Positions 24,026 through 36,984 of a stretch of 64,000 nt of DNA are shown here, piece by piece. Origin of the DNA: Microplitis mediator (Eukaryota; Arthropoda; Insecta; Hymenoptera; Braconidae). Positions within the stretch are counted from its first letter, which is position 1, and each line of letters starts with the position of its first letter. The stretch lies in contig NC_079974.1 of NCBI RefSeq assembly GCF_029852145.1, positions 10,851,041-10,915,040 on the forward strand. Reading direction: 5' to 3'. The notes under the pieces were generated by a model, which was not told the origin of the DNA, made no database searches, and saw only the letters and a list, made by a program, of their open reading frames with translations. The position numbers and the translations under genes were made by a program.

Positions 24026-27000
24026 ATCTGAGAGGGAACCTTATAATACGGCCCTTTCGGACCAACTCTCAATGAAAAAAGTGACATTAAAGTCGTCCTT
24101 TGGAACGTGGCAGGAATAAAGAATGTTAGAGAAGCATGGAGTGAACTAAACGAGTCTGACATAATTATATTGCAGGAAACATGGATCACGGAAAAACAAG
24201 AAAATTAGGCGTTTAATAGACTCAGCAAGAAATTTCAATGGTGGGCAAAACCTGCGGAAAAAATAAGAGGAACCAGAAGACGAGCAAGTGGTGGCCAGCT
24301 AGTGGGTATTAGACAAAACATAAAAGAAGGCTGGAAGGTTAAACAATGGAAGTATGGTCTGACAATCAAATCAAGAAACCACTGTATAATAACCATCTAT
24401 AATAATGCAGGACTGAAAACAGTGATTTTATTCTTGTCAGCTGAGATAAAAGAACAATCTAATGACGGGCTTATAGTCACGATCATTGGAGACTGCAATG
24501 CAAGAGTTGGAGACAATCCAGGCTATAATTACATTGACTGGGAAGGAATAACGCAAAACACCAGTGTTTCTGGAGACAAAATGACTAACAATGAAGGTCG
24601 TTTGCTGATTTACCTGTGTGAAGAGCTCGGCATAAGTATTGCGAATGGAGTGGTAAGCGGCGACGAGACTGGTAAAGTCACGTATGTCGGCGGCAGCAAC
24701 GATTTCCGCGCATTTGTCCTAGGCCTCATATTGTGTGTAGAAACAATGAGCCTCCAAGCAGTGAAAAAAATCTCAGTTGGCACCAGACCTGACTCAGATC
24801 ATCTTCCGATGACAGTGGTATTAGGTATGGAACCAGACCGGCCGCCGGAAGAACAGAGCAATGCAACAAGAGACATTAGAGTGCAGTGAAAAAAAAAAAA
24901 ACTTTGAGATGGGACCAGGAAAGAGCGACAGACTACAGAAAAGTACTAGCAGAAATCTGGCAAGAAAAAGACACTTCAGCGGACCCAGTGACGTGGACAC
25001 GGCTAAAAACAATCATGTTCGATGCAGCCAGAAACTGCAATATGGTTAAAAGGAAAAAGAGGATAAGAAACCAGAATCTGGACCCATGGTACAATCATAA
25101 ATGTCGAGTAGCCAAAAATGAAGTGTGGAACAGATTAAAACACTTTCTTAAGAATAAAAATGCAGAGAATAAAAGACTACTAAACGAAAGTCGGAAAAAC
25201 TACCGCTGCACGAGAAACGAAGAAGAAGAGAGCTGGAAAGAGCGTCAATGGTTACAACTAAACAAATGTAAAGACATGGCCACATGGTGGAAGGTAATAA
25301 ACACCTATCGAGGAAGAACCAACAATACCGTGAGTAAGGAAATAAGTGGAAAAGACTGGACGAAACATTTCTCATCGTTGCTTAACTGCAATACAAGAGA
25401 AGAGTGCTTAGAGACAGATATCGGCGTACAAGATAACCAAGCCATCAAAGATGTATTGGATGCTGAATTCAGCATGCCAGAGCTCAAGGAATCCTTGGAA
25501 CTGTAAAGAACTCCAAAGCTGCTGGAGAAGACAGTATAGATGCACAATTTATCAAGAATATTCCACGAGAAAGACAACCAGAGGTCCTAAACACAATAAA
25601 TCAAATATGGATAGCAGATGACATACCGGAATACAAATATGGATAATATTCTTACGATGATGATAGAAAAAAGACTCAGTACTTGGTTAGAAAATGAAGA
25701 AAGAATGAGAGAAAGCCAAGCAGGGTACAGAAGGAATAGAAGCACTAGAGATCATGTCTTTGTACTTGACTCACTAATAAATAACCATATAAAAAAGAAA
25801 AGTGGCAAGCTATATATGTGCTGTGTAGACTACAAAAATGCCTTTGACAGAGTAAACAGGAGGACCTTGATAAAAAAAATACATTAACTTGGAATATCAG
25901 AAAGGATGTACCAGATGATTGGTAAAATCTACAATAATACACTAAACCAGGTACGAGTAGATACAAAGCTCACGGAGAAGTTTGAATCTACAAGTGGAGT
26001 GTGACAAGGATGTTTTCTTAGCGCCATTCTTTACAATGTATACACCGATGACGTCGACGACATCTGGAGTATGCATAATATTGGTGGCACCACTATGGGG
26101 AAGAAAAAGTTCCATGTGATCAAGTACGCAGATGATATGGCAATAGTTTCTGATACACCAGAAGGACTCCAAAAAATGTTAAACGCACTAGAAACATGCA
26201 CTTTAAAGAATGACCTGGTGGTCAATAAGAAGGAAACAGTGGTGATGATAGTTAAGAAAGGGCGCTGAGATAATAAGACCATGAAGTGGACCTATGGAGG
26301 CTGTGTGTGGGAGACAGTAAGTGAGTTCAAATACCTAGGGCATTGGTTTACCTGCGGAAGAAGTTTCAGGAAACATACCAGGTGGCTAACAGGCAAAACC
26401 CAACAAGCCTTAAACACAATCTGGGTTATAGTCAAGAGATCTAAACGATCAACACTAAAAGAGCGCCTCTATCTCTATAACTCACTGTCGAATGCAAGCG
26501 CTATGTATGATGTGAACATCTGGGGGTGGGCTCCTTATGATATATATAGAAGACTTTATGCTAAAGCTCACAAGCAGGCTTTGGAAATTGCTAAAAACAC
26601 ACCAGAATACTTGTGGAACATAGAAGCCGATGTGGCAAATTATCTGTATAACACTAGAAAAAGAGCTGCGAAATATCTGGTTGATATCTATAAAGATGGA
26701 CATGAAAAGATAGCCCAAAATATGTCTGCGTGGAGAATGCAGAGCGACCCTCAACAAAAATCCGTCAGCATGGGGAACTTAAATGATGGAAGCCCTCACA
26801 GACATGGAATGCCAAAATATCCTGATGATGGTCTGGAATAACGCAGACCAAGAAGCTATAGCTGAACGAATCGAGACAGGACTGAAAATTTATAATGATA
26901 AAATAGTTAAAAAAATCACAAGACAATCATGAAATCTACATTCAGCCCGATATTTAAATTCGTAAGGACATGTACTACAGTTGAGCTTTACTGGCATGAT

Positions 27001-27327
27001 CAAATAATTGGAAGATGAATAAAAGAAATTTAGACCAAGATTAGATGCGAAAACCATAGAAATAGCGATAAAAAAGCTTATAATAGCCCGTACTGCAAAG
27101 TTTGCCAAAGTGAACCTGAAACCTTAAATCATCTTATTTCCTGTAGGCAAGCTCTAAATTTATGCTCTGAAAAAATTCAGTCCGAGATTCAAACACTAAC
27201 AGACGGAAAGTATGATGCGGATCTGGATGCACTTTGGAGAACATTCCTTAGAAGCCCACCAGAAAGTGCTATCTGCGTTCTCTTTAAAAGAATCAGCACG
27301 AAAGAAAACCAGCAAGATAGCTGAAAG
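24026..27327 (+). pseudogene. LINE 1 ORF2 pseudogene (endonuclease and reverse transcriptase)
   Basis: The apurinic-like endonuclease starts at VVLWNVAGIKN (about 24089), with LQETWIT and then GDCNARVG (about 24490). The reverse transcriptase has CVDYKNAFDRVN (about 25826), GV-stop-QGCFLSAILYNVY, and the catalytic YADD (about 26127). The C-terminus has a finger, CKVCQSEPETLNHLISC (about 27090). Stops lie at 24206 (TAG), 25885 (TAA), 26002 (TGA) and 26266 (TGA). Frameshifts lie at the A-run near 24889, near 25497 and near 26775, and a stretch before 25618 seems missing. It cannot encode an active enzyme. Confidence 0.9.
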
Positions 27328-27563
27328 AAATAGCATAACATCCAACCAGTGTGGTAAGCAGTGCATTATAGGTGACAAAGAAGACTGTGATATTTTTATA
27401 TTTTCTAAGAAATATGTTAGATTATAAACAAATTTTTTTCCTTATTGAAAGTTCTTGATAACTATCTGAAGTTTTTCAATACAAACAAAAATGTAACAAA
27501 GTTTGTAGAACACACTGTACATCTAGTATAAATATAATAAATAATAAAACAGTTAACTTGATT

Positions 27564-28410
27564 CAAGAAAATCATAGTTTTCCAAATTTTCTTTCTTGAT
27601 GCAATAAAAATAAAACACTTGATTCAAAAAATTTTTTTTTGATTCAAGACAACAAACTCTCATCGTCCACAAAAAAATATTTTTTTTTAGCAAAATTAAA
27701 AATTTTTCGGTTGAAATAAAAAAATTTTTGGCTAAACAAAATAAGTCATCTCACTTAAAAAAAACCGACGTTTTGAACGAAAAAAAGTTTACTTGCACCC
27801 GAAAAACTCCTTCTTGCCCGAAGAAAACAATTTTTTCACTTCAAAAAATCTATGAACCCTTTCGACAAATCAACTTAAATTAATGTTTTTATAAATTTTT
27901 TAGATATTTCAATTTCTATAATAATATCCATATCAGTCCATATAAAATCATACCAGATCATATGAAACCTTATCAAAACATATGTCTTGGCAGTTATCTA
28001 TAATATCTAGCCTGATGTGATCGTATATGATTTGATATAATCCGAAGTGGTTTGATATGTCCCCATATGGCTTTTTACATTCCAGTAACATAATTTTTGA
28101 GGTAGACATATATGAGAAAATTAAGGCATATATGCCAATATCAGGGCATAAATATCTACATCAGACCATATCAGAAAATTGAATAAACATATGTCAGGCC
28201 ATATCTAGCCACATATGACCTAAAATGAACGTTTCTGGAAAATTTCTAAAAAAATTAGAAAAAATATCTTCTTTTTTTCAAATTTCTTTTATATCTCAAA
28301 GTATATTGAATCGATCGATCAAATATTTTTAGGAACGTTGACGGCTAAGAAACTCTTCCAATTGCCGCAAGAACAATCTCAATCGGTCAATTAGTTAAAA
28401 AGTTATAGTG

Positions 28411-28414
<4 letters not shown>
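27564..28414. other. Repeat-rich spacer including a dyad-word array
   Basis: The stretch begins with the uninterrupted continuation of the LINE 1 target site (CAAGAAAATCATAG). At 27930-28230 it holds CATATGTC, GGCCATATC and ATCATATGA words like those at 20455-21215. A degenerate unit related to 10821-11340 lies at 28280-28410. No gene is visible. Confidence 0.5.

Positions 28415-28473
<59 letters not shown>
28415..28473. repeat. TA microsatellite (left of solo LTR)
   Basis: A pure TA run, split by the LTR insertion from the TA run at 29213-29254. Confidence 0.95.
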
Positions 28474-28477
<4 letters not shown>

Positions 28478-29208
28478 CAGTCAAGACCCAATTCGCTACC
28501 ACCTGAGAACGCCGAGCCTCACCAATAGGTCGGCAGCACCTTCGCTATTTGAACTTACGCGCGAAATCTTGGCCAATGGGGAAATTCCATCATTTGAATA
28601 ATTAGTTCCAACTTTGAATAAAAGAGTTGCGACATGAAACGCACTCATTGGCTCAAGATTTCTACAAGCTACGTGGATTTTCGCTATTGGCTGAAATTTC
28701 GTCAGCGTCGGCTATTAATTTTCTGATTGGTCTACCGCTCTGACGTCATAAAGAAACCGTTGTGAGCTTTCACTTTACAACGTTTCCTCATTAATTCACA
28801 ACGTGCTCTTAAAAAGTTCACCTCGTGTTCTAAAACCGCTTCGCTGTTATAAAAGTTTTCTTGTGCTATTCAACTAAATCTTGTGCTGAATTATATTCAA
28901 TACTTAGTCAGTATATCAAGGCTGCTATTTATTGGATATAAATAAATTGTCATCCGCTCTTAATTAATTACTTAAAGTAATTTCCGAGTTTAACCGCTTC
29001 TATTACCACGTGTTGCGTTTATACGTACTTATTGTGTTGCATTCGCTCTCACGTACATTGTTTAAGTCGCATTCGCTATACAGTATTCTTACCATTTAAG
29101 TGTATAAATGTAAATAAATAGTTAAGTTATTTATTCTAAAAGTGTGTAAATTTTAATTATTGAATTCACCACACCTACACCAGAATCCCACAGAGCACTC
29201 GCTCATTT

Positions 29209-29212
<4 letters not shown>
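28474..29212 (+). mobile_element. Solo LTR in a TA tract (TGTTCAGTC...ATTTTACA)
   Basis: The 739-bp segment starts TG and ends CA and is flanked on both sides by TA repeats, so the target duplication is hidden in the repeat. It contains GTTATAAAAG near 28847 as a possible TATA box and AATAAATTG and AATAAATAG as possible poly(A) signals. GC content is higher than in the surroundings. No internal retrotransposon sequence is next to it. Confidence 0.7.

Positions 29213-29254
<42 letters not shown>
29213..29254. repeat. TA microsatellite
   Basis: A TA run between the solo LTR and foldback element E. Confidence 0.95.
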
Positions 29255-29258
<4 letters not shown>

Positions 29259-30273
29259 GGTGATCCAAAAAATAACAAATTTTTTTTTTCTTCCAAACAG
29301 GTTCAAAAGTTTCATTTAGATAAAAAAAGACGCCTGTAAAAATTAGAGCTCTGAATATTAACATTAAGAGGTTCCTCATCGCACTTTTCTATTTTCCATA
29401 AGAATAACATGGGAAAAATTTTTTTTACGTCTTCTGATTTTTATAAGTAGCTAACGATGCGTCATAGGAATAATTAGCAGGCATATTTTTGTAGGGAATC
29501 GAATGCTCTACAAAAAAAGATTCTTATCATTTTTTGAGGAATCTATTTGTTCAAAAGTTATTTGAGGTTGAAGTCGAATTAATATTAAATTTTGAGATTT
29601 TCTACTTTTCCGGCGAAACTATCAGACTTATTACAAAATATCATCAGACCTTTTTTGTAGACAATTTTATTCCCTAAAAGTTATTTCTAATAAAGTTTTT
29701 TTGAATTCGACATTGTTTTCTAGTTATTTTTATTTTAATGTCATGCTCATAAAAAAATAGTCTTCTGATCGATTTTAAGAGCTTGACATTAAAATAAAAA
29801 TAACTAGAAAACAATGCGGAATTCGAAAATACTTTATAAGGAATAACTTTTAGAAAATAAAATTGTCTACAAAAAAGGTCTGGTGATATTTTGTAATAAG
29901 TCTGATAGTTTCGCCGAAAAAGTAGAAAATCTCAAAATTTTATATGAATTCGACTTCAACCTCAAATAACTTTTGAACAAATAGATTCCTCAAAAAATAA
30001 TTGGAATCTTTTTCTGTAGAACATTCAATTCCCTACAAAAATATGCCTGCCATTTATTCCTATAACGCATCGTTAGCTACTTATAAAAATCAGAAGACGT
30101 AAAAAAAGTTTTTCCCATGTTATTCTTATGGGAAATAGAAAAGTGCGATGAGGAACCTCTTAATGTTAATATTAAGAGCTCTAATTTTCACAGGCGTCTT
30201 TTTTTATCTAAATGAAACTTTTGAACCTGTTTGGAAGAAAAAAAAAAAGTTTGTTATTTTTTGGATCACCCTA

Positions 30274-30274
<1 letters not shown>
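29255..30274. mobile_element. Foldback element E (TTAGGGTGATCC ends)
   Basis: The left end TTAGGGTGATCCAAAAAATA and its inverse at 30274 are flanked by TA. Arms of about 500 bp (29255-29755 and 29780-30274) leave a loop of about 25 bp, so the whole is close to a perfect hairpin. It has a TTTCC...GAATAACATGGGAAAA block 138 bp from the left end and the phrase GTAGGGAATCGAATGCTCTA. There is no coding content. Confidence 0.88.

Positions 30275-30355
<81 letters not shown>
30275..30355. repeat. Compound TA/CA microsatellite
   Basis: A TA run to about 30318 is followed by a CA run to about 30355. Confidence 0.95.
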
Positions 30356-30357
<2 letters not shown>

Positions 30358-30520
30358 TGACAATCGAATATCATTCTGAAAGTAGTTGGAATAACTTCCC
30401 AAGACCTCAAAACGTCGACATCCGTTGAAAACTCGATTTTCGGAAATCGGGGTGAAAACAATAACTTTCTGAAATTTTGAAAATTTTCAAGTTTCACAGC
30501 GAGAAGTTAAAAAACCAATA
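30356..30520. repeat. Dispersed repeat with AACTTCTCGC motif (copy 2)
   Basis: It shares AACGTCGACATCCG, TCGATTTTCGGAAATCGGGG and GCGAGAAGTTAAAAAACC with 9653-9888 in inverse orientation. It adjoins a microsatellite, as the other copies do. Confidence 0.5.
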
Positions 30521-31730
30521 AGTATAATTACCTACATCTAATTTTTTTTTGGTTCTGAATGTCATGTCTAGTATGTATGACTATGTATAATGAGATGGAA
30601 TTATATACAATGAAACGGTAAGTCTCCTCTACGTAGTAAAGATGTACGCATACATACTTACGTTTACAAAATATGATATCCACGCATGCCGCTTTTTACG
30701 TAGCACAACTGACCTTGAGGATATCACTGACTCTTTGTATGTTTAATCACCTCGGGTCAAGCCGGCATCCACCAGGACGATCATAGGAATGTTGAGCAAT
30801 TGAATGTGAGGACTTACCTTGCTTTGCGGATAAGGGAGTTCGGGCATCTTTTGTTTACAGCAACGTTGATTAATGACCTGGTCTAGCGGTGATACAGCTA
30901 CCCAGGAACGAGGTTTTTTACTTAACTTAAGTTCTAATGAGCACGGTAATAAAATATTTACAATATTTTATACGGGTAATGGAAATCTTATTTATTTATG
31001 AAGCACTACTTGACACACGAGTACCCAGCTACGTACGATATTTACACTTTTGATAATACAGAATTATCCTCTGGCAACTAGTCTCTAATCAACCAACAAT
31101 TATTATTTTATCAAATGATTTAATAAAAAGATTCAGTAAAAAAAGTAATTAGTGAAATTTGAATATACGTCTGGCGCATGACACACGATAACCAAAAGTG
31201 ATGCTCTTCAAAATGTCGTCTGGTTACTAAATTCTAGTACACTAACTGCGTAGCGCCGAGGGAATTGCTAGGGCCCTTATTTATTGTTGTTTCTGCAACA
31301 GTGTTGAGTGAGCTAACGCTCTATCGCTCAATAAGTAAATTAATTTACAATATTTTGGCTTTCCTCTCAGAAATGGCGCCACGTAAGCTAAACTGGTCAC
31401 ATTCAGAATTATCGATTCCCGTACTTCTCTGCAAGGTGGTTTGCAGGGCACTAGACCAAAGTCTGTTGTAGTGGGTTGACTTAGAAGCTCTGAAGTGGGG
31501 CTCAGCACCTTCTAGAAATAAACCGACTTCGCCCAATACAGAGTAAAGGAAATCTGCATGTTAATGTATACGACTTAAGGTCATTATACAATTTTCAGGC
31601 CCGGTAGTCGCGGTGTCAGTTAACTAACTCAAATCGTTACTCGCGAGCAATTTTACGACCTCGGAAAAATCGTTGCATCACAACAAGTATATGAGATCAT
31701 ATCTAATTATATACAGGTAAATATGATCAT
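30521..31730. other. Unassigned 1.2-kb sequence
   Basis: I recognise nothing in this stretch. Short open frames at 31265-31536 overlap on both strands and lack family features. GC content is moderately higher than average, which would fit an old LTR or single-copy sequence. Confidence 0.4.
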
Positions 31731-31741
31731 ATACACACACG

Positions 31742-31837
<96 letters not shown>
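31731..31837. repeat. AC microsatellite (about 50 units)
   Basis: A nearly pure AC run. The Thr/His and Cys/Val frames across it are artefacts. Confidence 0.97.
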
Positions 31838-31838
<1 letters not shown>

Positions 31839-32245
31839 TCAGGAAACCTGTTTTACACAACCGAATAAATTTTCGTTCTTTCCGATTAAAGTCCACAGAC
31901 TCAAAATTTGGGATAGCTACTGGTTACAACACGAGGACATTAATAGCAACGACGTTTTTTTTTCCGAAATTGACTTTTCTCGTGCTTTGAGAATCATGCA
32001 AAATAAGAATTTTCGGCTTTTTAAATGACAAGCCCAACGGACTCAAAATTTACAATGAATAGAATATACAATACAAGGAAACCCATAACGATATTGCTTA
32101 GTTGGAAATTGACTCTTATAACTGCAGACTTGAAATTTGTAATGAATATCTGTACAATTGTCACGATATTTGAATATCGCGGCATCTTCGCATTAGGTCG
32201 GAGAAGGGCAACAGATGGCAGCACACGCTGCTCAGCACGTCTCAC
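31838..32245. other. Unassigned sequence
   Basis: No gene or repeat was recognised. The GC-richer patch GGTCGGAGAAGGGCAACAGA lies just before the ATT microsatellite. Confidence 0.4.
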
Positions 32246-32290
32246 CCATTATTATTATTATTATTATTCTATTATTATTATTATTATCCT
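32246..32290. repeat. ATT microsatellite
   Basis: Runs of ATT with one interruption (TTCTATT). Confidence 0.9.
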
Positions 32291-33202
32291 ATGTATTATT
32301 TTATTTTATTCACGGTGTGATTATTACTTGTTTAATTTACTAGGTACAAATTGCGGCGATACCAGTAAAAATTACTGCATTTTATAAAGTTGTCAATGGA
32401 TTTTATAGCCGCCGGGATAATTAATTGCGTATATTTGTTTTAATTATTTGATTATTATTATTATTATTTTGGTTGGTTGGCGAATGCGCGGCAACGCAAC
32501 AGTTGGCCACAGTAAATTTATTTATTTTAAATAAATTTACGGGGTTTATAAATAAACTAAGGGAATATTTATTTATAATATTATATTATTAATTGGCTCT
32601 GGAAAAGGGAATGGCCATTTAATGTCGGGAATGGACAAATTACATGCCAATCAAGTCATGCATCATGATGGTGGTAAATGAGCAAATAACATGCGACAGA
32701 GATAGTCCTCCATTGGTTGGAAAGAGAAACCATTATAAAATGGCGCCGGCCGAGGTGCCGGCATGGGACTCACGTGCTGCCATGGCCAGACGTGGATAAT
32801 CTCTTGTGAGAGCAAGGTGTGTTTGCCTATTGTTGCCAAATTATTGATATTGAGACGCCATTGGAATTACCAAGCGTTACAAAGTTATTGGATATTTATA
32901 CAGTGTTTTGAGACACGCGCCAGTTATTACTGATATTATTTGGGCATTGATTGACAATATATAAATTATTTAAAACCAATGGAGCCTGTCCGAGTTTTAG
33001 AGATTGGTAACGACTGTAAGTACCTTTGATTTTCATACATTGGCGTGTAATTTGTCCCGCGTTGGTGGCCATTTGGGTATATCTCACGTGTGAGTGAGAG
33101 AGAGGTCCCAATATATATATATATATATAGTTGCGTAATTCTTTGTCCCGGCGACAAAGCTTGAATCCAAAACGCGAACGTTAAATTTAGGATTTTTTTA
33201 TC

Positions 33203-33487
33203 AATAATTATTGGTGACCGTATATGTTATTGACGGTAAATAATTATTAATATTTATTGGTATTATTTTGTATTTTTAGTAATTATTGGTGACCGTATAT
33301 TATTGACGGTAAATAATTAATACTATTTATTATTATTATTTTATTTTTAGTAATTATTGGTGACCGTATATTATTGACGGTAAATAATTAATACTATTTA
33401 TTATTATTATTTTATTTCTATTAATTATTGGTGACCGTGTATTGCTGCCGGTAAATAATTGGTATTGTTTACAATTATTATTTTATA
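33203..33487. repeat. Four-copy tandem repeat of about 71 bp
   Basis: Each unit carries TAATTATTGGTGACCGTATA and TTATTGACGGTAAATAATTA. ACCGT and ACGGT form a short dyad in each unit. Copies start near 33203, 33280, 33351 and 33421. The second and third are nearly identical. Confidence 0.85.
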
Positions 33488-34326
33488 ATTTCAAACGATT
33501 ATTTGAAGAGTGTGGGGAAACAATTTATTTATTGCGGTGGATATTTATAATTACTTAGTTATTATTTGAAAAACATTGTGAATGACTGCGATAATTATTA
33601 TTTATATTAATTATTATTTTGCGTCAAATATCCACCCATAAGTACTTTATTATTTGATTCGTATTTATTTTTTTCTGGAACAATATTTACCATTTTCCTT
33701 TTAATATCGCCAGCGGGTGTTTTATCAATTGCAATAATGGTTTAATTTATTATTAATTTTGAGTTATCTTGAGTTGAATAATTTATATGATGTGCATAAA
33801 CATTATTATACTTAATTATTTATATTTATTATTTATCACGTGCGAGTGAGAACAAAGGGAACATTTGTTTTATTAAATTATTGTTTTTTTTTTGCGTATG
33901 TGATCAGTGGTCACACAAAAATTATATTGTGAAGTGACTATTATTTCTATTTTTATTGTTTATTATTTATATACCGCTGGAAAATTATAAATTAAAATAT
34001 ATCGGATAAATGGCTACCAACCTGGGATATAATTAAATTTTATTATTATTTATTTATTGCAACTCTCTCTTTCTTGCTTTCCTTTTCCACTACCTGAAAA
34101 CTGCTCTCTGTTTATATTTATTATTTCATTTTCATTTCAATTTCTTATTTATTGTTTGTTTTGTTATTTGTTCGTGGGGTACACGAACTGGCGCCCAATT
34201 CGGTTGTCTAACCCAGCCTGAGAAGAGCTGTGTATTATTTGGGGATCGTGAGCATCTCCAAAGGATATTTTTGGTTTTGTTTTTCTATTTTTATTTTCAG
34301 TTTCTACCATCAGTGGGCCATAACGC

Positions 34327-34370
34327 CTATTTGACACTAACTACACTCCGCCGTGGGTAGTGTGAAATAG
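34327..34370. other. Imperfect hairpin in the probable retroelement leader
   Basis: CTATTTGACACTAACTACA pairs with TGGGTAGTGTGAAATAG with a few mismatches around CTCCGCCG. It lies about 120 bp after the primer-binding-like site. Confidence 0.5.
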
Positions 34371-34390
34371 TAGAGAACGTTATACAATTA

Positions 34391-36984
34391 GAAAATAATC
34401 AAAAGAGTCTGCTGTAGGTGCGGAAGTTTGTTAACAACAAATATACACACAAAAATTATAAGAACAATAATTTCAACTGTCACTCACATTTGTTTATACT
34501 TATTCAACTTAAGACAGTAGCAAACGCGTCTAATATACTGAATCTAATAAGTCAATGCATCTTGTAAATTATTGATACAAAGTAAGTGAGCACGCGTTAG
34601 AAAATGAAACATTTGTAACAATCGTTACATATGGATCGCGATTTAACCATTTAATTAATTTTTCCAAAATTTTTCACTTTATAAACAAAAGGTACAATGC
34701 CACACCCAAAATCTTTGCGTTGAGATCATCTCAGGTACCTATGTAAGTGCATGCACGATGAGTAAGAAAACAGAGATCGACCGATGTGACAATTTACCTT
34801 TCTCTTTTTCTCCATCAAAAGGGCAGAGCCTATGCTCAAACCCAACTACGTCATCTAGCCGTATACTCATCTTGCATCCACACTTACCTGCGTACACCTA
34901 TTCACAATACATTTATAAGAGAGTATGTATGTGTGCGTACGGGCGTAGTACCCAAAAGTATGTATAGCTGCGACTCAGCGGGACACCTGCACGTGTGCAC
35001 CGGACCTCTAATTGACTCAACGGTCATAAAAATTTTACGACCATCTAATTTACATATTTCGAAATCACTGCATACGTTCCCATGCTATGACTAAACGGAT
35101 CTACGCACTTAGCCATTTGTTTTTCTATTAGAGCACTTACTCATCCGTTGTTGTTGACAAAAACGATATCATCCGATGTCCATATATGGACTTTTCTAAA
35201 TTTTTAGAAAGTTATTCCCGGAATCGTGTACTTACTCATCATGTTAATGAGATGGACCCAATGATTGCACCAAAAATCTATGACTTTCCCTTCAAAACTA
35301 GAGTATATAAACTGCCGAAAATCTAACGAAGGCAGTCAATCGCTAATCAGAATTAAACTCTGCCGGATCTCGAGTCGATCAAAATAATCTCTCCGAAGCT
35401 CTCCAGACTTTAACAAAGTACCGATTAGTTCTAACGGCTTAAGTCCGGTTAGTACCGCGAATCAGAGGTAAAATTTTAATTGTTGTCCACGTGACGGTCC
35501 ACCGCCTAGGCAATCGGACTCCTTGGCCAAATACTTAAATTTTAGAAACTCGCAAAAATCACGGTCGATTCGACTCACCCAAATCAGGATCATCGGTCTC
35601 GTGACGGTCTATAGCCTAGGAATCCAGACTCCTAGATCGTAATCCTAAAAACAAATTTCAATATCCGCATTCGTATTCGGTAGATAGGGGAGTGTATCCG
35701 CTTGGCACCCCAGTAGCTCCGAGTCCGGATAGTGCAGTAATTCCGCTGAGGTAAAATCACGACGCCACAGTGCAGTGTTCCAGCGAATTAAATAAAACAA
35801 TTTCGCGATCATAAATTCAAATCGGTGAATTGAGAGAGAGTGTGATCAGCGCAGATTTGTAAACCACCTCCAGCTGAGTGGTAAGTCAAAATATCTATAT
35901 ATACATATTGTTAAACCTATAACATACCCAATGTAAACCTTATTATAATATTATACCAGAATATACAGATTCTTTTCTTTTTTTAATCAAATATATCTTT
36001 CTCTTATTTATACCTCTCACTCTAACATTCGTAAGTTAACGGGTACAGTAAGAGACAGACGTAAAGGAACAGGGACTTCTCGAGGGCCCATATTCACCTA
36101 CCTACTTCCCTCTCGCTTTAAAATCCCTGACCTACCCTAAAGCCACGCAGGTCAACGATCGGGATTGTCTATCGTACTTCCGCTCGGTACGAAATAGACT
36201 TATTTAGTATACAAAAACTTGCCAAATATTAAACATTCTCACACTAGCCACGTGACGGTCCTATTAGGCTCCTTGGTTGAGTAATAGAATAAATATTTTG
36301 GGTAGTTTTACTAAATAATTAATTAAATAAAACCCTTCGCCCGTCGCCTTCACTCTCTCCGATCGTGACACATTCAAAGTTAACCCAAGTTGTAAGTGTT
36401 TTTATATCGCAAATTATAGCGTATCCTTAATAAATACTGACTTCCATAGCTCTAGGTATTCACTGTGAATAAATTATAATTAATAAGCGAATTCAATTAC
36501 TAGCGATTAAACGATAATTAGATCATACTGGTGAAACAGATGCTCATGGTGAAGCGGTAGATAGTATCACGTAAAACGTGACGTATTCATGAAGTGTGCA
36601 GCATGACTGCCTAAACTAATTTCCTTATTGGCCAGGGAGACGCCAATTTAATTCAATTCGCTCCCAATTTTGCTGATTGGCCGGCGAAAAGTGAGTTTCT
36701 AAAGATATCTAGCCCAGCATGACGTTTGTCAGGCTTGATTTATGCTCAATCCAACACTAACCTCACCTAATACCATTTAATCGCTCGTTTCATCTTAGAC
36801 AAAATGAATATAGTCGATTGAGACAGAACAAACGTGCTGATGACTGAACAATATCAATTGAAATGCGAAAAAATAAATGGCGTAAATTTTTTTTTATAAA
36901 ACCGACTCTTATCAGAGTTCGCGGAGGTGTCAGGTTTATAGAAAGGAAAGGAAATATAAGAATCCTCAATTTTGCGCTATTCAA
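34391..36984 (+). other. GC-richer region resembling an LTR/leader, with three-copy degenerate repeat
   Basis: A TATA-like GAGTATATAAACTGCC at 35301 is followed by CAGTCAATCGC, an initiator-like site. Three degenerate copies of CGTGACGGTC...GCCTAGG...ACTCCTTGG occur at 35489-35533, 35597-35640 and 36249-36287. No gag, pol or host gene frame is present. An LTR retrotransposon control region is the best guess, but I could not define its ends. Confidence 0.35.

Larger units (their letters stand above)
22864..27545 (+). mobile_element. LINE 1: full-length, inactive non-LTR retrotransposon
   Basis: The element is bounded by a perfect 18-bp target duplication, AAAACAGTTAACTTGATT, at 22846-22863 and 27546-27563. 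It has a 5' leader, an ORF1 remnant, two tRNA-like segments, a decayed ORF2 with endonuclease and reverse transcriptase, and a short AATAATAA-type 3' tail. The undamaged duplication argues that the termini are correctly placed. Its ORF2 C-terminal finger (SEPETLNHLISC) resembles that of LINE 3 (NEPENIEHILFVC), so the two probably belong to one clade. I do not name the clade. Confidence 0.9.
32390..34390 (+). mobile_element. Probable LTR and leader of an LTR retrotransposon
   Basis: A TATA-like CATTATAAAATGG at 32731 lies in a GC-richer patch (GGCGCCGGCCGAGGTGCCGG). Downstream come a four-copy tandem repeat (33203-33487), an end-like GGGGTACA near 34192, and TGGCGCCCAATTC at 34199, which resembles a retroelement primer-binding site. 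The same CTGGCGCCCAA string occurs at 58194 within another LTR. No gag or pol follows. The left boundary (TGTCAATGG near 32389) is a guess. Confidence 0.4.
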
